DNA of 64,000 nt. It comes from Leclercia sp. AS011 (GTDB lineage: Bacteria > Pseudomonadota > Gammaproteobacteria > Enterobacterales > Enterobacteriaceae). A model generated the notes under the pieces. That model was not told where the DNA came from. It did not search any database and was given only the letters and a program-made list of their open reading frames with translations. The DNA is taken from NCBI RefSeq assembly GCF_037152535.1, contig NZ_JBBCMA010000002.1, positions 394,358-458,357 on the forward strand, in the 5' to 3' direction. Both the position numbers and the translations under genes were made by a program. Each line of letters starts with the position of its first letter. Within the stretch, counting starts at the first letter, position 1. Below, piece by piece: positions 10,019 to 19,601 of this stretch.

Positions 10019-10129
10019 ACTTTTCACCTCGATTCAACATCCCTCCAACAGTAAAAACCTCCTTTATTAACCCTTCGTTTTCCGTTGTTTATTTCTTATA
10101 CCCTCAATTCCTGTAGGGGCGCATATCAC

Positions 10130-10159
10130 TTGCTATGCCGTGAATGTTTCGCATACTAT
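10130..10159 (+). promoter_or_regulatory. Candidate fhuA promoter
   Basis: TTGCTA (10130-10135) and TACTAT (10154-10159) lie 18 bases apart, some 63 bases before the fhuA start. A Fur-box-like sequence begins nine bases downstream, over the expected start site, so iron-loaded Fur would block this promoter. This is pattern matching only. Confidence 0.5.
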
Positions 10160-10167
10160 GCTGCGGT

Positions 10168-10199
10168 CATAATAATAATTCTCGTTTACGTTATCATTC
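10168..10199 (+). promoter_or_regulatory. Fur box of the fhu operon
   Basis: The sequence CATAATAATAATTCTCGTT matches the 19-bp Fur consensus GATAATGATAATCATTATC at 12 positions, and an AT-rich half TTATCATT follows within the same block. E. coli fhuA is Fur-controlled, so the assignment fits the known regulation of the operon. Confidence 0.6.
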
Positions 10200-10222
10200 A
10201 CGCTTTCATCAGAGACATACCA

Positions 10223-12472
10223 ATGGCGCATTCAAAAACTGCTCAGCCAATGCAATCTTCGCTGCGTAAAATCGCAGTCGTTGTAGCCACAGCGGTTAGC
10301 GGCATGTCTGCTTACGCTCAGGCTGCTGACACCCCGAAAAAAGAAGAAACCATCACCGTTACCGCAGCGCCTGCTCCACAGGAGAGCGCCTGGGGTCCGG
10401 CTGCAACCATTGCAGCACGCCAGTCCGCCACCGGGACCAAGACCGATACCTCCATTGAGAAGGTACCGCAGTCGATCTCCGTGGTGACCGCGGAAGAGAT
10501 GGCCCTGCACCAGCCACGCTCGGTGAAAGAAGCACTCAGCTACACGCCAGGGGTGGCAGTGGGCACGCGCGGTGCGTCTAATACCTATGACTACCTGATT
10601 ATTCGTGGTTTTGCTGCCGATGGCCAAAGCCAGAACAACTACCTCGACGGCATGAAGATGCAGGGCAACTTCTATAACGACGCGGTAATTGATCCTTATA
10701 TGATCGAGCGCGCGGAAGTGATGCGCGGGCCGACCTCCGTTCTGTACGGCAAAAGTAGCCCGGGTGGCCTGCTGAACATGGTCAGCAAACGTCCGCTGAC
10801 GGAACCGCTGAAAGAGGTTCAGTTCAAGGTCGGGACGGACAGCCTGTTCCAGACCGGGTTTGACTTCAGCGATGCGCTGGATGATGACGGCGTCTACTCT
10901 TATCGCCTGACCGGCCTGGCGCGTTCCAATAACGCCCAGCAGGAGCGCGCGGAAGAGCAGCGTTATACCATTGCGCCGTCCTTCTCCTGGCGTCCGTCGG
11001 ATAAGACCACCTTCACTTTCCTCTCCTATTTCCAGAACGAACCGGAGACCGGTTACTACGGCTGGTTGCCGAAAGAGGGCACGGTTGATCCGCTGCCTAA
11101 CGGCGATCGTCTGTCGACCGACTTCAACGAAGGGGCGGAAAACAATACCTATTCCCGTAACCAGAAAATGGTCGGGTATAGCTTCGATCACGAATTCAAC
11201 GACACCTTTACCCTGCGTCAGAACCTGCGTTTTGCCGAGAACAAAACCTCGCAGAATAGCGTTTATGGCTACGGCGTCTGCTCCGATGCGGCGAACAGCG
11301 GCAACGCCCTGTGTAACGCGTTATCCCCAGCGGACAAAGGCCACTACCTGGCCCGTAAGTACGTGGTTGACGATGAGAAGCTGCAGAACTTCACCGTCGA
11401 TACCCAGCTGCAGAGCAAATTCGCCACCGGCGAGGTTGACCATATCCTGCTGACCGGCGTCGACTTTATGCGCATGCGTAACGACATCAACGCCTGGTTC
11501 GGTTATGACGGTTCCGTGCCGCTGCTGGATCTCTACAACCCGGTGTATAGCGATTTCGACTTCAATTCGAAAAATCCGGCTAACTCCGGCCCGTATCAGA
11601 TCCTGAACAAGCAGCAGCAGACCGGCCTCTACGTCCAGGATCAGGCGCAGTGGGATAAAGTGCTGGTCACCCTGGGCGGCCGTTACGACTGGGCCGATCA
11701 GGACTCCATTAACCGCGTGGCGGGCACCACTGCGTCACGGGATGACAATCAGTTCACCTGGCGTGGCGGGGTGAACTACCTGTTCGATAATGGCGTTACC
11801 CCTTACTTCAGCTACAGCGAATCCTTCGAGCCGTCTTCCCAGTCCGACGCACAAGGCAAGCCGTTTGCGCCATCGAAAGGCAAGCAGTACGAAGTGGGCG
11901 TGAAGTATGTCCCGAGCGATCGTCCGATTGTTCTGACCGGTGCGCTGTATCAGCTGACCAAAACCAACAACCTGATGGCCGATCCTGCGGGCTCGTTCTT
12001 CTCGGTTGAAGGCGGCGAAATCCGCGCCCGTGGCGTGGAAATTGAAGCCAAAGCGGCACTCTCTGCCAGCGTTAACGTGGTGGGTTCTTATACCTACACC
12101 GACGTCGAGTACACCACCGACACCAACTACAAAGGCAACACCCCGGCGCAGGTGCCGGAGCACATGGCCTCCCTGTGGGGTGATTACACCTTCTATGACG
12201 GCGCACTCTCTGGCCTGACGCTGGGTACCGGCGGTCGCTTCTCCAGCTCCAGCTATGGCGATCCGGCGAACTCCTTCAAGGTGGGTAGCTATGCAGTAAT
12301 GGATGCCCTGGTGCGTTACGATCTGGCGCGTGTTGGCCTGGCAGGCTCGAACGTGGCGCTGCACGTCAACAACCTGCTGGATCGTGAATACGTCGCCAGC
12401 TGCTTCAACACCTATGGCTGCTTCTGGGGTGCAGAACGCCAGGTTGTTGCGACCGCGACCTTCCGCTTCTGA
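10223..12472 (+). CDS. fhuA: TonB-dependent ferrichrome outer-membrane receptor
   Basis: FhuA imports ferrichrome through the outer membrane using TonB energy and is also a receptor for phages such as T1 and T5 in E. coli. A signal peptide of about 34 residues ends in AYAQA. The TonB box ETITV follows at 42-46, then the plug domain (VPQSISVVTAEEM to about residue 190) and a 22-strand barrel ending in the C-terminal phenylalanine (TATFRF). The frame is open from 10085, but the ATG at 10223 gives the standard MAHSKTAQP start and 749 residues. It is the first gene of the fhuACDB operon, behind a Fur-type box. A terminator-like hairpin follows the stop. Confidence 0.97.
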   Translation: MAHSKTAQPMQSSLRKIAVVVATAVSGMSAYAQAADTPKKEETITVTAAPAPQESAWGPAATIAARQSATGTKTDTSIEKVPQSISVVTAEEMALHQPRSVKEALSYTPGVAVGTRGASNTYDYLIIRGFAADGQSQNNYLDGMKMQGNFYNDAVIDPYMIERAEVMRGPTSVLYGKSSPGGLLNMVSKRPLTEPLKEVQFKVGTDSLFQTGFDFSDALDDDGVYSYRLTGLARSNNAQQERAEEQRYTIAPSFSWRPSDKTTFTFLSYFQNEPETGYYGWLPKEGTVDPLPNGDRLSTDFNEGAENNTYSRNQKMVGYSFDHEFNDTFTLRQNLRFAENKTSQNSVYGYGVCSDAANSGNALCNALSPADKGHYLARKYVVDDEKLQNFTVDTQLQSKFATGEVDHILLTGVDFMRMRNDINAWFGYDGSVPLLDLYNPVYSDFDFNSKNPANSGPYQILNKQQQTGLYVQDQAQWDKVLVTLGGRYDWADQDSINRVAGTTASRDDNQFTWRGGVNYLFDNGVTPYFSYSESFEPSSQSDAQGKPFAPSKGKQYEVGVKYVPSDRPIVLTGALYQLTKTNNLMADPAGSFFSVEGGEIRARGVEIEAKAALSASVNVVGSYTYTDVEYTTDTNYKGNTPAQVPEHMASLWGDYTFYDGALSGLTLGTGGRFSSSSYGDPANSFKVGSYAVMDALVRYDLARVGLAGSNVALHVNNLLDREYVASCFNTYGCFWGAERQVVATATFRF

Positions 12473-12483
12473 TCCTTAAACTT

Positions 12484-12510
12484 GGGCACGTGTTTCGTGC
12501 CCTTTTCTTT
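12484..12510 (+). terminator. Intrinsic terminator between fhuA and fhuC
   Basis: GGGCACG (12484-12490) and CGTGCCC (12496-12502) form a perfect 7-bp stem with a TGTTT loop, followed by TTTTCTTT. It sits 12 bases after the fhuA stop and 17 bases before fhuC. It would make fhuCDB transcription a fraction of fhuA transcription, fitting a receptor needed in excess over its ABC importer. Confidence 0.7.
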
Positions 12511-12526
12511 ACTTAAGTTGGCTAAC

Positions 12527-13324
12527 ATGCAGGAAAACAACCCGCAGTCCGATACCACTTTTGCGCTTGACGGCGTCTCCTTTCGCGTTCCCGGACGCAC
12601 GCTGCTGCATCCGCTTTCGCTGACCTTTCCCGCAGGCCAGGTGACCGGCCTGATCGGCCATAACGGCTCCGGCAAATCCACCTTACTGAAAATGTTGGGC
12701 CGCCATCAGTCGCCATCTGAGGGCGAGATCCTGCTCGACGGTCAGCCGCTGGAGAGCTGGAACAGCAAGGCCTTTGCCCGCAAGGTGGCCTATCTGCCGC
12801 AGCAGCTGCCGCAGGCGGAAGGCATGACCGTCCGCGAGCTGGTGGCAATTGGCCGTTATCCCTGGCATGGCGCTCTGGGTCGCTTCGGCGTGGCCGACCG
12901 CGAGAAAGTGGAGGAGGCGATTGCGCTGGTGGGGTTGAAGCCGTTGGCCCATCGTCTGGTGGATAGCCTGTCCGGCGGCGAGCGCCAGCGGGCGTGGATC
13001 GCCATGCTGGTGGCGCAGGACAGCCGGTGTTTACTGCTGGATGAACCCACCTCGGCGCTGGATATTGCCCATCAGGTGGACGTGCTGGCGCTGGTACATC
13101 GCTTAAGCCAGCAGCGCGGCCTGACGGTGATTGCGGTGCTGCACGATATCAACATGGCGGCGCGTTACTGCGACTATCTGGTGGCGCTGCGCGGTGGCGA
13201 GATGATCGCCCGGGGCACGCCAGCCGAGCTGATGCGCAGTGAAACGCTGGAACACATCTACGGAATTCCAATGGGTATTCTGCCGCATCCTGCGGGAGCA
13301 GCACCGGTGAGCTTTGTCTATTGA
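12527..13324 (+). CDS. fhuC: Ferric hydroxamate ABC transporter ATP-binding protein
   Basis: FhuC is the cytoplasmic ATPase that powers FhuB-mediated import of ferric hydroxamates. The Walker A GHNGSGKST is near residues 45-53. The Q-loop region YLPQQLP, signature LSGGERQR, Walker B LLLDEPTS and the switch histidine in AVLHDIN follow in order. The ATG at 12527 gives 265 residues beginning MQENNPQSDTTFAL; the open frame extends 15 codons further into the terminator hairpin and is not the real start. Its TGA overlaps the start of fhuD. Confidence 0.97.
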   Translation: MQENNPQSDTTFALDGVSFRVPGRTLLHPLSLTFPAGQVTGLIGHNGSGKSTLLKMLGRHQSPSEGEILLDGQPLESWNSKAFARKVAYLPQQLPQAEGMTVRELVAIGRYPWHGALGRFGVADREKVEEAIALVGLKPLAHRLVDSLSGGERQRAWIAMLVAQDSRCLLLDEPTSALDIAHQVDVLALVHRLSQQRGLTVIAVLHDINMAARYCDYLVALRGGEMIARGTPAELMRSETLEHIYGIPMGILPHPAGAAPVSFVY

Positions 13325-14211
13325 TGCCTGATTTAATGATTAGCCGTCGTCGGCTGTTGACGGCCATGGCCCTCTCGCCGCTGCTGTGGAAAATGGGCAC
13401 CGCCCATGCGGCTGCCGTCGATCCCCATCGCATTGTGGCCCTCGAGTGGCTGCCGGTCGAGCTGTTGCTGGCGCTCGGCGTTATCCCCTACGGCGTGGCC
13501 GATATTCCTAACTATACCCTGTGGGTGAACGAGCCGCGTTTGCCGGAATCGGTGATCGACATTGGCCTGCGTACCGAGCCCAACCTCGAACTGCTCACCC
13601 AGATGAAACCTTCGTATCTGGTCTGGTCGGCCGGGTATGGTCCGTCGGAAGAGAAGCTGGCGCGGATTGCCCCGGGTCGCGGGTTCGCCTTTAGCGACGG
13701 TAAAAAACCGCTGACCAACGCCCGCAAATCCTTAAGTGAGATGGCGCAGCTGCTGAACATGGAAGCGGCTGCCCGCGAGCATCTCGACCATTTCGACAGC
13801 GTGATTGACAGCTACAAACCGCGCTTTGCCGGTCGCGGCGATCGCCCGCTGCTGATGGTCACCCTGCTTGATGCCCGCCACATGCTGGTGTTTGGCAAAA
13901 ACTGCCTGTTCCAGGAAGTGCTGGATCGCTACGGGATTAAAAACGCCTGGGAAGGGGAGATGACCTTCTGGGGCAGTACCGCCGTGGGTATCGACCGTCT
14001 GGCGATGTTCCGCGATGTGGATGTGCTGTGCTTCGATCACGGCAACGAGCGCGAAATGCAGGCCTTAATGGCGACGCCGCTGTGGCAGGCGATGCCCTTT
14101 GTCCGCCAGCAGCGCGTTAAACGCGTTCCGGCGGTGTGGTTCTATGGCGCGACGCTGTCGGCCATGCACTTTGCCCGCGTGCTGGATAGCGCGCTGGGAG
14201 GCCAGGCATGA
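13324..14211 (+). CDS. fhuD: Periplasmic ferric hydroxamate-binding protein
   Basis: FhuD receives ferric hydroxamates from FhuA and delivers them to FhuB. It has a twin-arginine signal: ISRRRLLTAMALSPLLWKM, ending in AHA, and E. coli FhuD is a known Tat substrate. The mature protein is a class III binding protein of two lobes joined by a helix. Two starts are possible: ATG at 13324, overlapping the fhuC stop by one base (295 residues), or TTG at 13321 (296 residues, the E. coli length). I prefer the ATG for codon strength, with low certainty. The 3' end overlaps fhuB by four bases. Confidence 0.94.
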   Translation: MPDLMISRRRLLTAMALSPLLWKMGTAHAAAVDPHRIVALEWLPVELLLALGVIPYGVADIPNYTLWVNEPRLPESVIDIGLRTEPNLELLTQMKPSYLVWSAGYGPSEEKLARIAPGRGFAFSDGKKPLTNARKSLSEMAQLLNMEAAAREHLDHFDSVIDSYKPRFAGRGDRPLLMVTLLDARHMLVFGKNCLFQEVLDRYGIKNAWEGEMTFWGSTAVGIDRLAMFRDVDVLCFDHGNEREMQALMATPLWQAMPFVRQQRVKRVPAVWFYGATLSAMHFARVLDSALGGQA

Positions 14212-16190
14212 GATCACGGATCGCCTTTTTCCCGGCGCTGTTAATGACCCTGCTGCTGGCCGTTGCGCTGGGACTGACCTGGTGGAACCTGGGCATTGCC
14301 CTGCCGCGTAGCCAGTGGGGCAGGGCGCTGGTCGCCCCGGATATCGACAATATTCAACAGATGCTGTTCCACTACAGCCTGCTGCCGCGGCTGGCGATCT
14401 CGCTGCTGGTAGGTGCCGGGCTCGGGCTGGTGGGCGTGCTGTTCCAGCAGGTGCTGCGTAACCCGCTGGCGGAACCCACTACCCTCGGCGTAGCAACGGG
14501 CGCTCAGCTGGGGATGACCATTATCACCCTGTGGGCGCTTCCGGGCGTTCTGGCGGCGCAGTTTGCCGCGCTGGTGGGAGCCTGCGTGGTGGGGGCGATT
14601 GTCTTTGGCGTAGCCTGGGGTAAACGTCTCTCGCCGGTGACGCTGATCCTCGCCGGGCTGGTGGTGAGCCTTTACTGCGGAGCGGTCAACCAGCTGTTAG
14701 TGATTTTCCATCACGACCAGCTCCAGAGTATGTTCCTCTGGAGCACCGGGACCCTGACGCAAACCGACTGGAGCATTGTGCAACGTCTGTGGCCGCAACT
14801 GCTTGGCGGCGTCGTGCTGACCCTGCTGCTGCTGCGTCCCCTGACCCTGATGGGGCTGGACGATGGCGTAGCGCGTAACCTTGGCCTGGCGCTGTCCCTG
14901 GCCCGTCTGGCGGCGCTGACGCTGGCGATTGTCATCAGCGCCCTGCTGGTGAATGCGGTGGGCATCATCGGCTTTATCGGCCTGTTCGCACCGCTGCTGG
15001 CAAAAATGCTCGGCGCGCGGCGCTTGCTCTCCCGGCTGATCCTCGCCCCGCTGATTGGCGCGCTGATCCTCTGGCTCTCTGACCAGGTGATCCTCTGGCT
15101 GACCCGGGTATGGATGGAGGTCTCTACCGGGTCGGTGACGGCGCTGATTGGCGCACCGCTGCTGCTCTGGCTGCTGCCGCGCCTGCGCAGCATGAGCGCC
15201 CCGGCGATGAACGCTGGCGACAAAGTCCAGGCGGAGCGTCACCACGTACTGTGGTTTGCCCTGGCGGGCGGCCTGGTGTTGCTGCTGGCGGTGATTGCGG
15301 CCATGGCATTTGGTCGTGATGCAGAGGGTTGGCACTGGACGAGCGGGGCGATGCTCGACGAACTGCTGCCGTGGCGCGCGCCGCGTATTTTCGCCGCGCT
15401 GATTGCCGGGGTGATGCTGGCTGTCGCCGGGTGCATTATCCAGCGTCTGACCGGTAACCCGATGGCGAGCCCGGAAGTGTTGGGGATCAGCTCCGGCGCG
15501 GCCTTCGGCGTAGTGGTGATGCTCTTTTTCGTGCCGGGGAATGCCTTCGGCTGGCTGATGCCGGCAGGCAGTCTCGGTGCGGCGGTGACGCTGCTGATCA
15601 TTATGATTGCCGCCGGACGGGGCGGTTTTTCGCCGCACCGGATGCTGCTGGCGGGGATGGCGTTGAGTACCGCCTTCACCATGCTGCTGATGATGCTGCA
15701 GGCCAGCGGCGATCCGCGCATGGCGCAGATCCTGACCTGGATTGCCGGTTCAACCTATAACGCCACCAACGAACAGGTGGTGAGCACCGGTATCGCGATG
15801 ATCGTCCTGCTGGCGCTGGTGCCGCTGTGCCGTCGCTGGCTGACGGTGCTGCCGCTGGGGGGCGATACGGCCCGTTCGGTGGGGATGGCGCTGAGCGCCT
15901 CGCGTATTGGTCTGCTGCTGCTGGCGGCGTCGCTGACGGCCACCGCCACCCTGACCATTGGTCCGCTGAGCTTTATCGGGCTGATGGCACCGCATATTGC
16001 GCGGATGATGGGCTTCCGCCGGACCATGCCACACATCGTGATGTCGGCATTAACGGGGGGGATCCTGCTGGTGTTCGCCGACTGGTGCGGTCGGATGGTG
16101 CTGTTCCCGTATCAGATCCCGGCGGGGCTGCTGTCCACCTTTATCGGTGCGCCGTACTTTATCTATCTGCTGCGGAAACAGAGCCGGTAA
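14208..16190 (+). CDS. fhuB: Ferric hydroxamate ABC transporter permease (fused two-half protein)
   Basis: FhuB is the inner-membrane channel for ferric hydroxamates. It is unusual among importers because two FecCD-type permease halves are joined in one chain. Both halves are visible: the first has GLFAPLLAKML near residue 255, and the second has GLMAPHIARMMG near residue 590, each the contact loop for FhuC. About 20 hydrophobic membrane segments are present. Length is 660 residues, identical to E. coli. The ATG overlaps fhuD (ATGA), indicating coupling. It ends the fhu operon and is followed by a BIME repeat. Confidence 0.97.
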   Translation: MRSRIAFFPALLMTLLLAVALGLTWWNLGIALPRSQWGRALVAPDIDNIQQMLFHYSLLPRLAISLLVGAGLGLVGVLFQQVLRNPLAEPTTLGVATGAQLGMTIITLWALPGVLAAQFAALVGACVVGAIVFGVAWGKRLSPVTLILAGLVVSLYCGAVNQLLVIFHHDQLQSMFLWSTGTLTQTDWSIVQRLWPQLLGGVVLTLLLLRPLTLMGLDDGVARNLGLALSLARLAALTLAIVISALLVNAVGIIGFIGLFAPLLAKMLGARRLLSRLILAPLIGALILWLSDQVILWLTRVWMEVSTGSVTALIGAPLLLWLLPRLRSMSAPAMNAGDKVQAERHHVLWFALAGGLVLLLAVIAAMAFGRDAEGWHWTSGAMLDELLPWRAPRIFAALIAGVMLAVAGCIIQRLTGNPMASPEVLGISSGAAFGVVVMLFFVPGNAFGWLMPAGSLGAAVTLLIIMIAAGRGGFSPHRMLLAGMALSTAFTMLLMMLQASGDPRMAQILTWIAGSTYNATNEQVVSTGIAMIVLLALVPLCRRWLTVLPLGGDTARSVGMALSASRIGLLLLAASLTATATLTIGPLSFIGLMAPHIARMMGFRRTMPHIVMSALTGGILLVFADWCGRMVLFPYQIPAGLLSTFIGAPYFIYLLRKQSR

Positions 16191-16196
16191 AAAAAT

Positions 16197-16274
16197 GCCG
16201 GGTGGCGCTAACGCTTACCCGGCCTACGGTCCGAAGATTTTTGTAGGCCGGGTAAGGCGAAGCCGCCACCCGGC
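16197..16274. repeat. BIME: two REP elements in opposite orientation
   Basis: One REP arm reads GCCGGGTGGCG...CCCGGCCTAC (16197-16227). The second, inverted, reads GTAGGCCGGGTAAGGCGAAG...CACCCGGC (16243-16274). The pair fills the space between the convergent fhuB and hemL. Such pairs often act as 3' mRNA stabilisers, and their position between convergent genes is typical. Confidence 0.88.
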
Positions 16275-16284
16275 AACCCACAAC

Positions 16285-17565
16285 TCAGAGCTTCGCAAAC
16301 ACCCGACGCGCCGCGTCGATGGTGGTGTTGATATCCTCTTCGCTATGCACGACCGACATAAAGCCCGCCTCGAATGCCGACGGTGCCAGGTAGACCCCTT
16401 CCTCCAGCATCAGATGGAAGAAACGCTTGAAGCGCTCAACGTCGCACTTCACCACATCCTGATAGCGGGTCACGGTTTTCGCGTCGGTGAAGAAGAGGCC
16501 GAACATGCCGCCGACGTGGTTAACCACCAGCGGAATTCCCGCGTCTTCCGCCGCGTCCAGCAGGCCGTTTGCCAGCTGAGTGGTGCGCTCGGTGAGGGTG
16601 GTATGGATACCCGGCTGTGCCACTTCGTTCAGACAGGCGAAACCGGCTGCCATGGCGATCGGGTTACCGGAGAGCGTACCCGCCTGATAGACCGGGCCGG
16701 TTGGTGCCAGCGCGTCCATCACCTCTCTGCGGCCACCAAAGGCACCTACCGGCATGCCGCCACCGATGATTTTGCCCAGGCAGGTCAGATCCGGCACCAC
16801 GTCGTAGTACGCCTGCGCGCCTGCGAGGGCGACGCGGAAACCGGTCATCACTTCGTCGATAATCAGCAGCGCGCCGAACTCGTCGCAGAGCGCACGCAGG
16901 CCCTGAAGGAAGCCTGGCTGCGGTGGAATGCAGTTCATGTTGCCTGCGACCGGTTCGACGATGATGCAGGCGATCTCCTGCGGATACTGCTCAAAGGCGG
17001 CACGCACGGAGTCGAGATCGTTATAGGTGCAGGTCAGGGTGTGCTTCGCGAAGTCCGCCGGGACGCCCGGGGAGTTCGGCTGGCCAAGGGTCAGCGCGCC
17101 GGAACCGGCTTTCACCAGCAGGCAGTCCGCGTGGCCGTGGTAGCAGCCTTCGAATTTGATGATTTTGTCGCGGCCGGTAAAGCCGCGCGCCAAACGGATG
17201 GCGCTCATGGTCGCTTCGGTACCGGAGTTCACCATGCGCACCATATCCATGGTCGGCACCAGCTCGGTCACCAGCGCCGCCATTTTCACTTCCATCTCGG
17301 TCGGCGCACCGAAACTTAACCCGCGCTGTGCCGCTTCGATCACCGCGTTGCGGATCGCCGGGTGGTTGTGACCCAGCACCATCGGGCCCCACGAGCCGAC
17401 ATAATCGATATAGGCTTTGCCATCCACATCGTACAGATAGGCTCCATCGGCACGTTCGATAAACAGCGGTGTACCGCCCACACCGGTAAAGGCGCGGACC
17501 GGGGAGTTAACACCGCCAGGGATAAGCTCGCGGGCTGCACTGTAGAGGTTTTCAGACTTGCTCAT
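16285..17565 (-). CDS. hemL: Glutamate-1-semialdehyde 2,1-aminomutase
   Basis: HemL converts glutamate-1-semialdehyde to 5-aminolevulinate, the second step of the C5 route to haem, in the cytoplasm with pyridoxal phosphate. The PLP lysine lies in the motif [16 protein letters not shown] near residue 265. [11 protein letters not shown] just before it is the class III aminotransferase aspartate motif. The 426-residue length equals E. coli HemL. It is divergent from clcA, with 177 bases between them holding both promoters, which I cannot place with confidence. It is convergent with fhuB across a BIME. Confidence 0.97.
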   Translation of the reverse strand: MSKSENLYSAARELIPGGVNSPVRAFTGVGGTPLFIERADGAYLYDVDGKAYIDYVGSWGPMVLGHNHPAIRNAVIEAAQRGLSFGAPTEMEVKMAALVTELVPTMDMVRMVNSGTEATMSAIRLARGFTGRDKIIKFEGCYHGHADCLLVKAGSGALTLGQPNSPGVPADFAKHTLTCTYNDLDSVRAAFEQYPQEIACIIVEPVAGNMNCIPPQPGFLQGLRALCDEFGALLIIDEVMTGFRVALAGAQAYYDVVPDLTCLGKIIGGGMPVGAFGGRREVMDALAPTGPVYQAGTLSGNPIAMAAGFACLNEVAQPGIHTTLTERTTQLANGLLDAAEDAGIPLVVNHVGGMFGLFFTDAKTVTRYQDVVKCDVERFKRFFHLMLEEGVYLAPSAFEAGFMSVVHSEEDINTTIDAARRVFAKL

Positions 17566-17742
17566 GGCGTCGTTCCTGGCTCGTATAAAATGATTAAGCG
17601 CACTATTCTAAGTGATTCGTGGAAGGTTATGAAATGTTTACCCTGGTAATCCATTAACAATTGTTAAGCAATTTTCCGGAGACGGCCGGACGGTCTCTGG
17701 TAAAATCCCTGCGGCTTTTGTATGACGAAAAAATAACAGACC

Positions 17743-19119
17743 ATGAAATCAGACTCTCCCTCATTTGAAGAACAACAGTTTGCGCGGGCGCGGTACCGTA
17801 TCAGCATCCGGCGGCTGCTCAACCGCGACAAAACGCCGCTGGCGATTTTGCTGGGCGCCGCCGTTGTCGGCACCCTGGCGGGGCTGGTAGGCGTCGCATT
17901 TGAAAAGGCCGTCAATGCGGTCCTTAACTGGCGTATTGGCACCGTGGCGGGTTATGCCGATCGCGAAGGGCTGGTCTGGATCCTGGCGTTTGGGTTGTCT
18001 GCTCTGTTGGCGATGGTCGGTTATTTTCTGGTGCGTAAATTCGCGCCGGAAGCAGGCGGCTCGGGGATCCCTGAGATAGAAGGGGCGCTCGAAGAACTGC
18101 GCCCGGTCCGCTGGTGGCGCGTCCTTCCCGTGAAGTTTATCGGCGGAATGGGGACGCTTGGCGCGGGGATGGTGCTCGGGCGAGAAGGGCCCACCGTACA
18201 GCTGGGCGGCAATGTGGGCCGGATGGTCAGCGACCTGTTCAGGATGCGCAGCGCGGAAGCACGCCATACGTTGCTGGCAACCGGTGCCGCCGCGGGGCTT
18301 TCCGCCGCCTTTAATGCCCCGCTGGCGGGGATCCTGTTTATCATCGAAGAGATGCGCGCTCAGTTTCGCTACAACCTGATCTCGATTAAAGCGGTCTTTA
18401 CCGGCGTCATTATGTCGAGCATTGTCTTTCGGCTTTTCAATGGCGAAGGGGCGGTGATTGAGGTTGGCAAATTGACCAACGCGCCGGTTAATACGCTGTG
18501 GCTGTATCTGATCCTCGGCATGATTTTTGGCATTGTCGGCCCGCTTTTTAATGCCCTTATTATTCGTGCGCAGGATATGTTCCAGCGCATCCACGGCGGG
18601 AATACGACCAAATGGGTGCTGGTGGGCGGCCTGCTGGGGGGCGTGTGCGGCGTGCTGGGCTTTATCGAGCCCAATGCGGCAGGCGGCGGCTTTGGCCTGA
18701 TCCCCATCGCGGCGGCAGGTAATTTCAGCATCGGCCTGCTGCTATTTATGTTTATCTCCCGGGTCATTACCACCGTACTGTGCTTCTCCTCCGGCGCACC
18801 CGGGGGCATTTTTGCCCCAATGCTGGCGTTGGGCACCTTGCTGGGTACGGCCTTTGGCATGGCCGCCGCCGCAGGCTTTCCGGCGTATCATCTTGAAGCT
18901 GGTACCTTTGCTATCGCCGGGATGGGGGCGCTGCTGGCCGCGTCGTTGCGCGCGCCGCTAACCGGTATCGTGCTGGTGCTGGAGATGACCGACAATTACC
19001 AGCTCATTTTGCCAATGATCATTACCTGCCTGGGGGCCACACTATTAGCCCAGTTCCTTGGCGGAAAACCGCTATACTCCACCATTCTTGCCCGTACCCT
19101 GGCGAAGCAGAATACTTGA
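17743..19119 (+). CDS. clcA: H+/Cl- exchange transporter ClcA
   Basis: ClcA is a homodimeric inner-membrane antiporter that swaps two chloride ions for one proton and supports extreme acid resistance. The selectivity motif GSGIP is at residues 106-110 (Ser107). GREGP at 146-150 contains the gating Glu148, and the internal proton glutamate is Glu203 in IIEEMRAQF. These fall at the same numbers as in E. coli. [13 protein letters not shown] further on is the third ion-binding segment. The C-terminus stops at LAKQNT, giving 458 residues against 473 in E. coli, so the cytoplasmic tail is shorter. Confidence 0.96.
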   Translation: MKSDSPSFEEQQFARARYRISIRRLLNRDKTPLAILLGAAVVGTLAGLVGVAFEKAVNAVLNWRIGTVAGYADREGLVWILAFGLSALLAMVGYFLVRKFAPEAGGSGIPEIEGALEELRPVRWWRVLPVKFIGGMGTLGAGMVLGREGPTVQLGGNVGRMVSDLFRMRSAEARHTLLATGAAAGLSAAFNAPLAGILFIIEEMRAQFRYNLISIKAVFTGVIMSSIVFRLFNGEGAVIEVGKLTNAPVNTLWLYLILGMIFGIVGPLFNALIIRAQDMFQRIHGGNTTKWVLVGGLLGGVCGVLGFIEPNAAGGGFGLIPIAAAGNFSIGLLLFMFISRVITTVLCFSSGAPGGIFAPMLALGTLLGTAFGMAAAAGFPAYHLEAGTFAIAGMGALLAASLRAPLTGIVLVLEMTDNYQLILPMIITCLGATLLAQFLGGKPLYSTILARTLAKQNT

Positions 19120-19198
19120 ATGAATTACCAGGGTATTAGATAATGACAACAAGAATTGGGTGATTTTTACCCACTAGCAGTATTCATGGGAGCATAAG

Positions 19199-19543
19199 AT
19201 GAGTGATGACGTAGCGCTGCCGTTGCAGTTTACCGAAGCAGCAGCCAAGAAAGTAAAAGACCTGATTGCCGATGAAGACAACCCGGCGCTGAAATTGCGT
19301 GTGTACATTACCGGCGGCGGCTGCAGTGGCTTCCAGTATGGTTTCACCTTTGACGATCAGGTTAACGACGGCGACATGACCATTGAGAAGCAGGGCGTTG
19401 CGCTGGTCGTTGACCCGATGAGCCTGCAGTATCTGGTGGGCGGCGCGGTGGACTACACCGAAGGTCTGGAAGGTTCCCGCTTTGTGGTGACCAACCCGAA
19501 CGCAACCAGCACCTGCGGGTGTGGCTCGTCGTTCAGCATCTGA
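19199..19543 (+). CDS. erpA: Iron-sulfur cluster insertion protein ErpA
   Basis: ErpA is an A-type carrier that passes Fe-S clusters to apoproteins such as IspG of the isoprenoid pathway, and it is essential for aerobic growth in E. coli. The three cluster cysteines are visible: Cys42 in GGGCSGF and Cys106/Cys108 in the CGCG tail. Length is 114 residues, identical to E. coli. The ATG at 19199 follows GGGAGC at suitable spacing. It lies 79 bases after clcA and is followed by a single REP element. Confidence 0.97.
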   Translation: MSDDVALPLQFTEAAAKKVKDLIADEDNPALKLRVYITGGGCSGFQYGFTFDDQVNDGDMTIEKQGVALVVDPMSLQYLVGGAVDYTEGLEGSRFVVTNPNATSTCGCGSSFSI

Positions 19544-19558
19544 TAGTTATGCCGTTAT

Positions 19559-19588
19559 GCCCGGTGGCGCTTCGCTTACCGGGCCTAC
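19559..19588 (-). repeat. Single REP element
   Basis: GCCCGGTGGCGCTTCGCTTA followed by CCGGGCCTAC is a REP palindrome in the reverse orientation. It lies between the convergent erpA and yadS, a common position for these repeats. Confidence 0.85.
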
Positions 19589-19601
19589 AAAACCCTTCGC
19601 T

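Noticed and set aside
10085..10222. 46-residue N-terminal extension of fhuA
   Set aside because: It would cover the promoter and Fur box and precede a perfectly good signal peptide starting at 10223.
14697..15638. 313-codon antisense frame inside fhuB
   Set aside because: Extremely rich in Gln, Arg and His, the reverse-strand echo of leucine codons CTG in a membrane protein. No evidence of coding.
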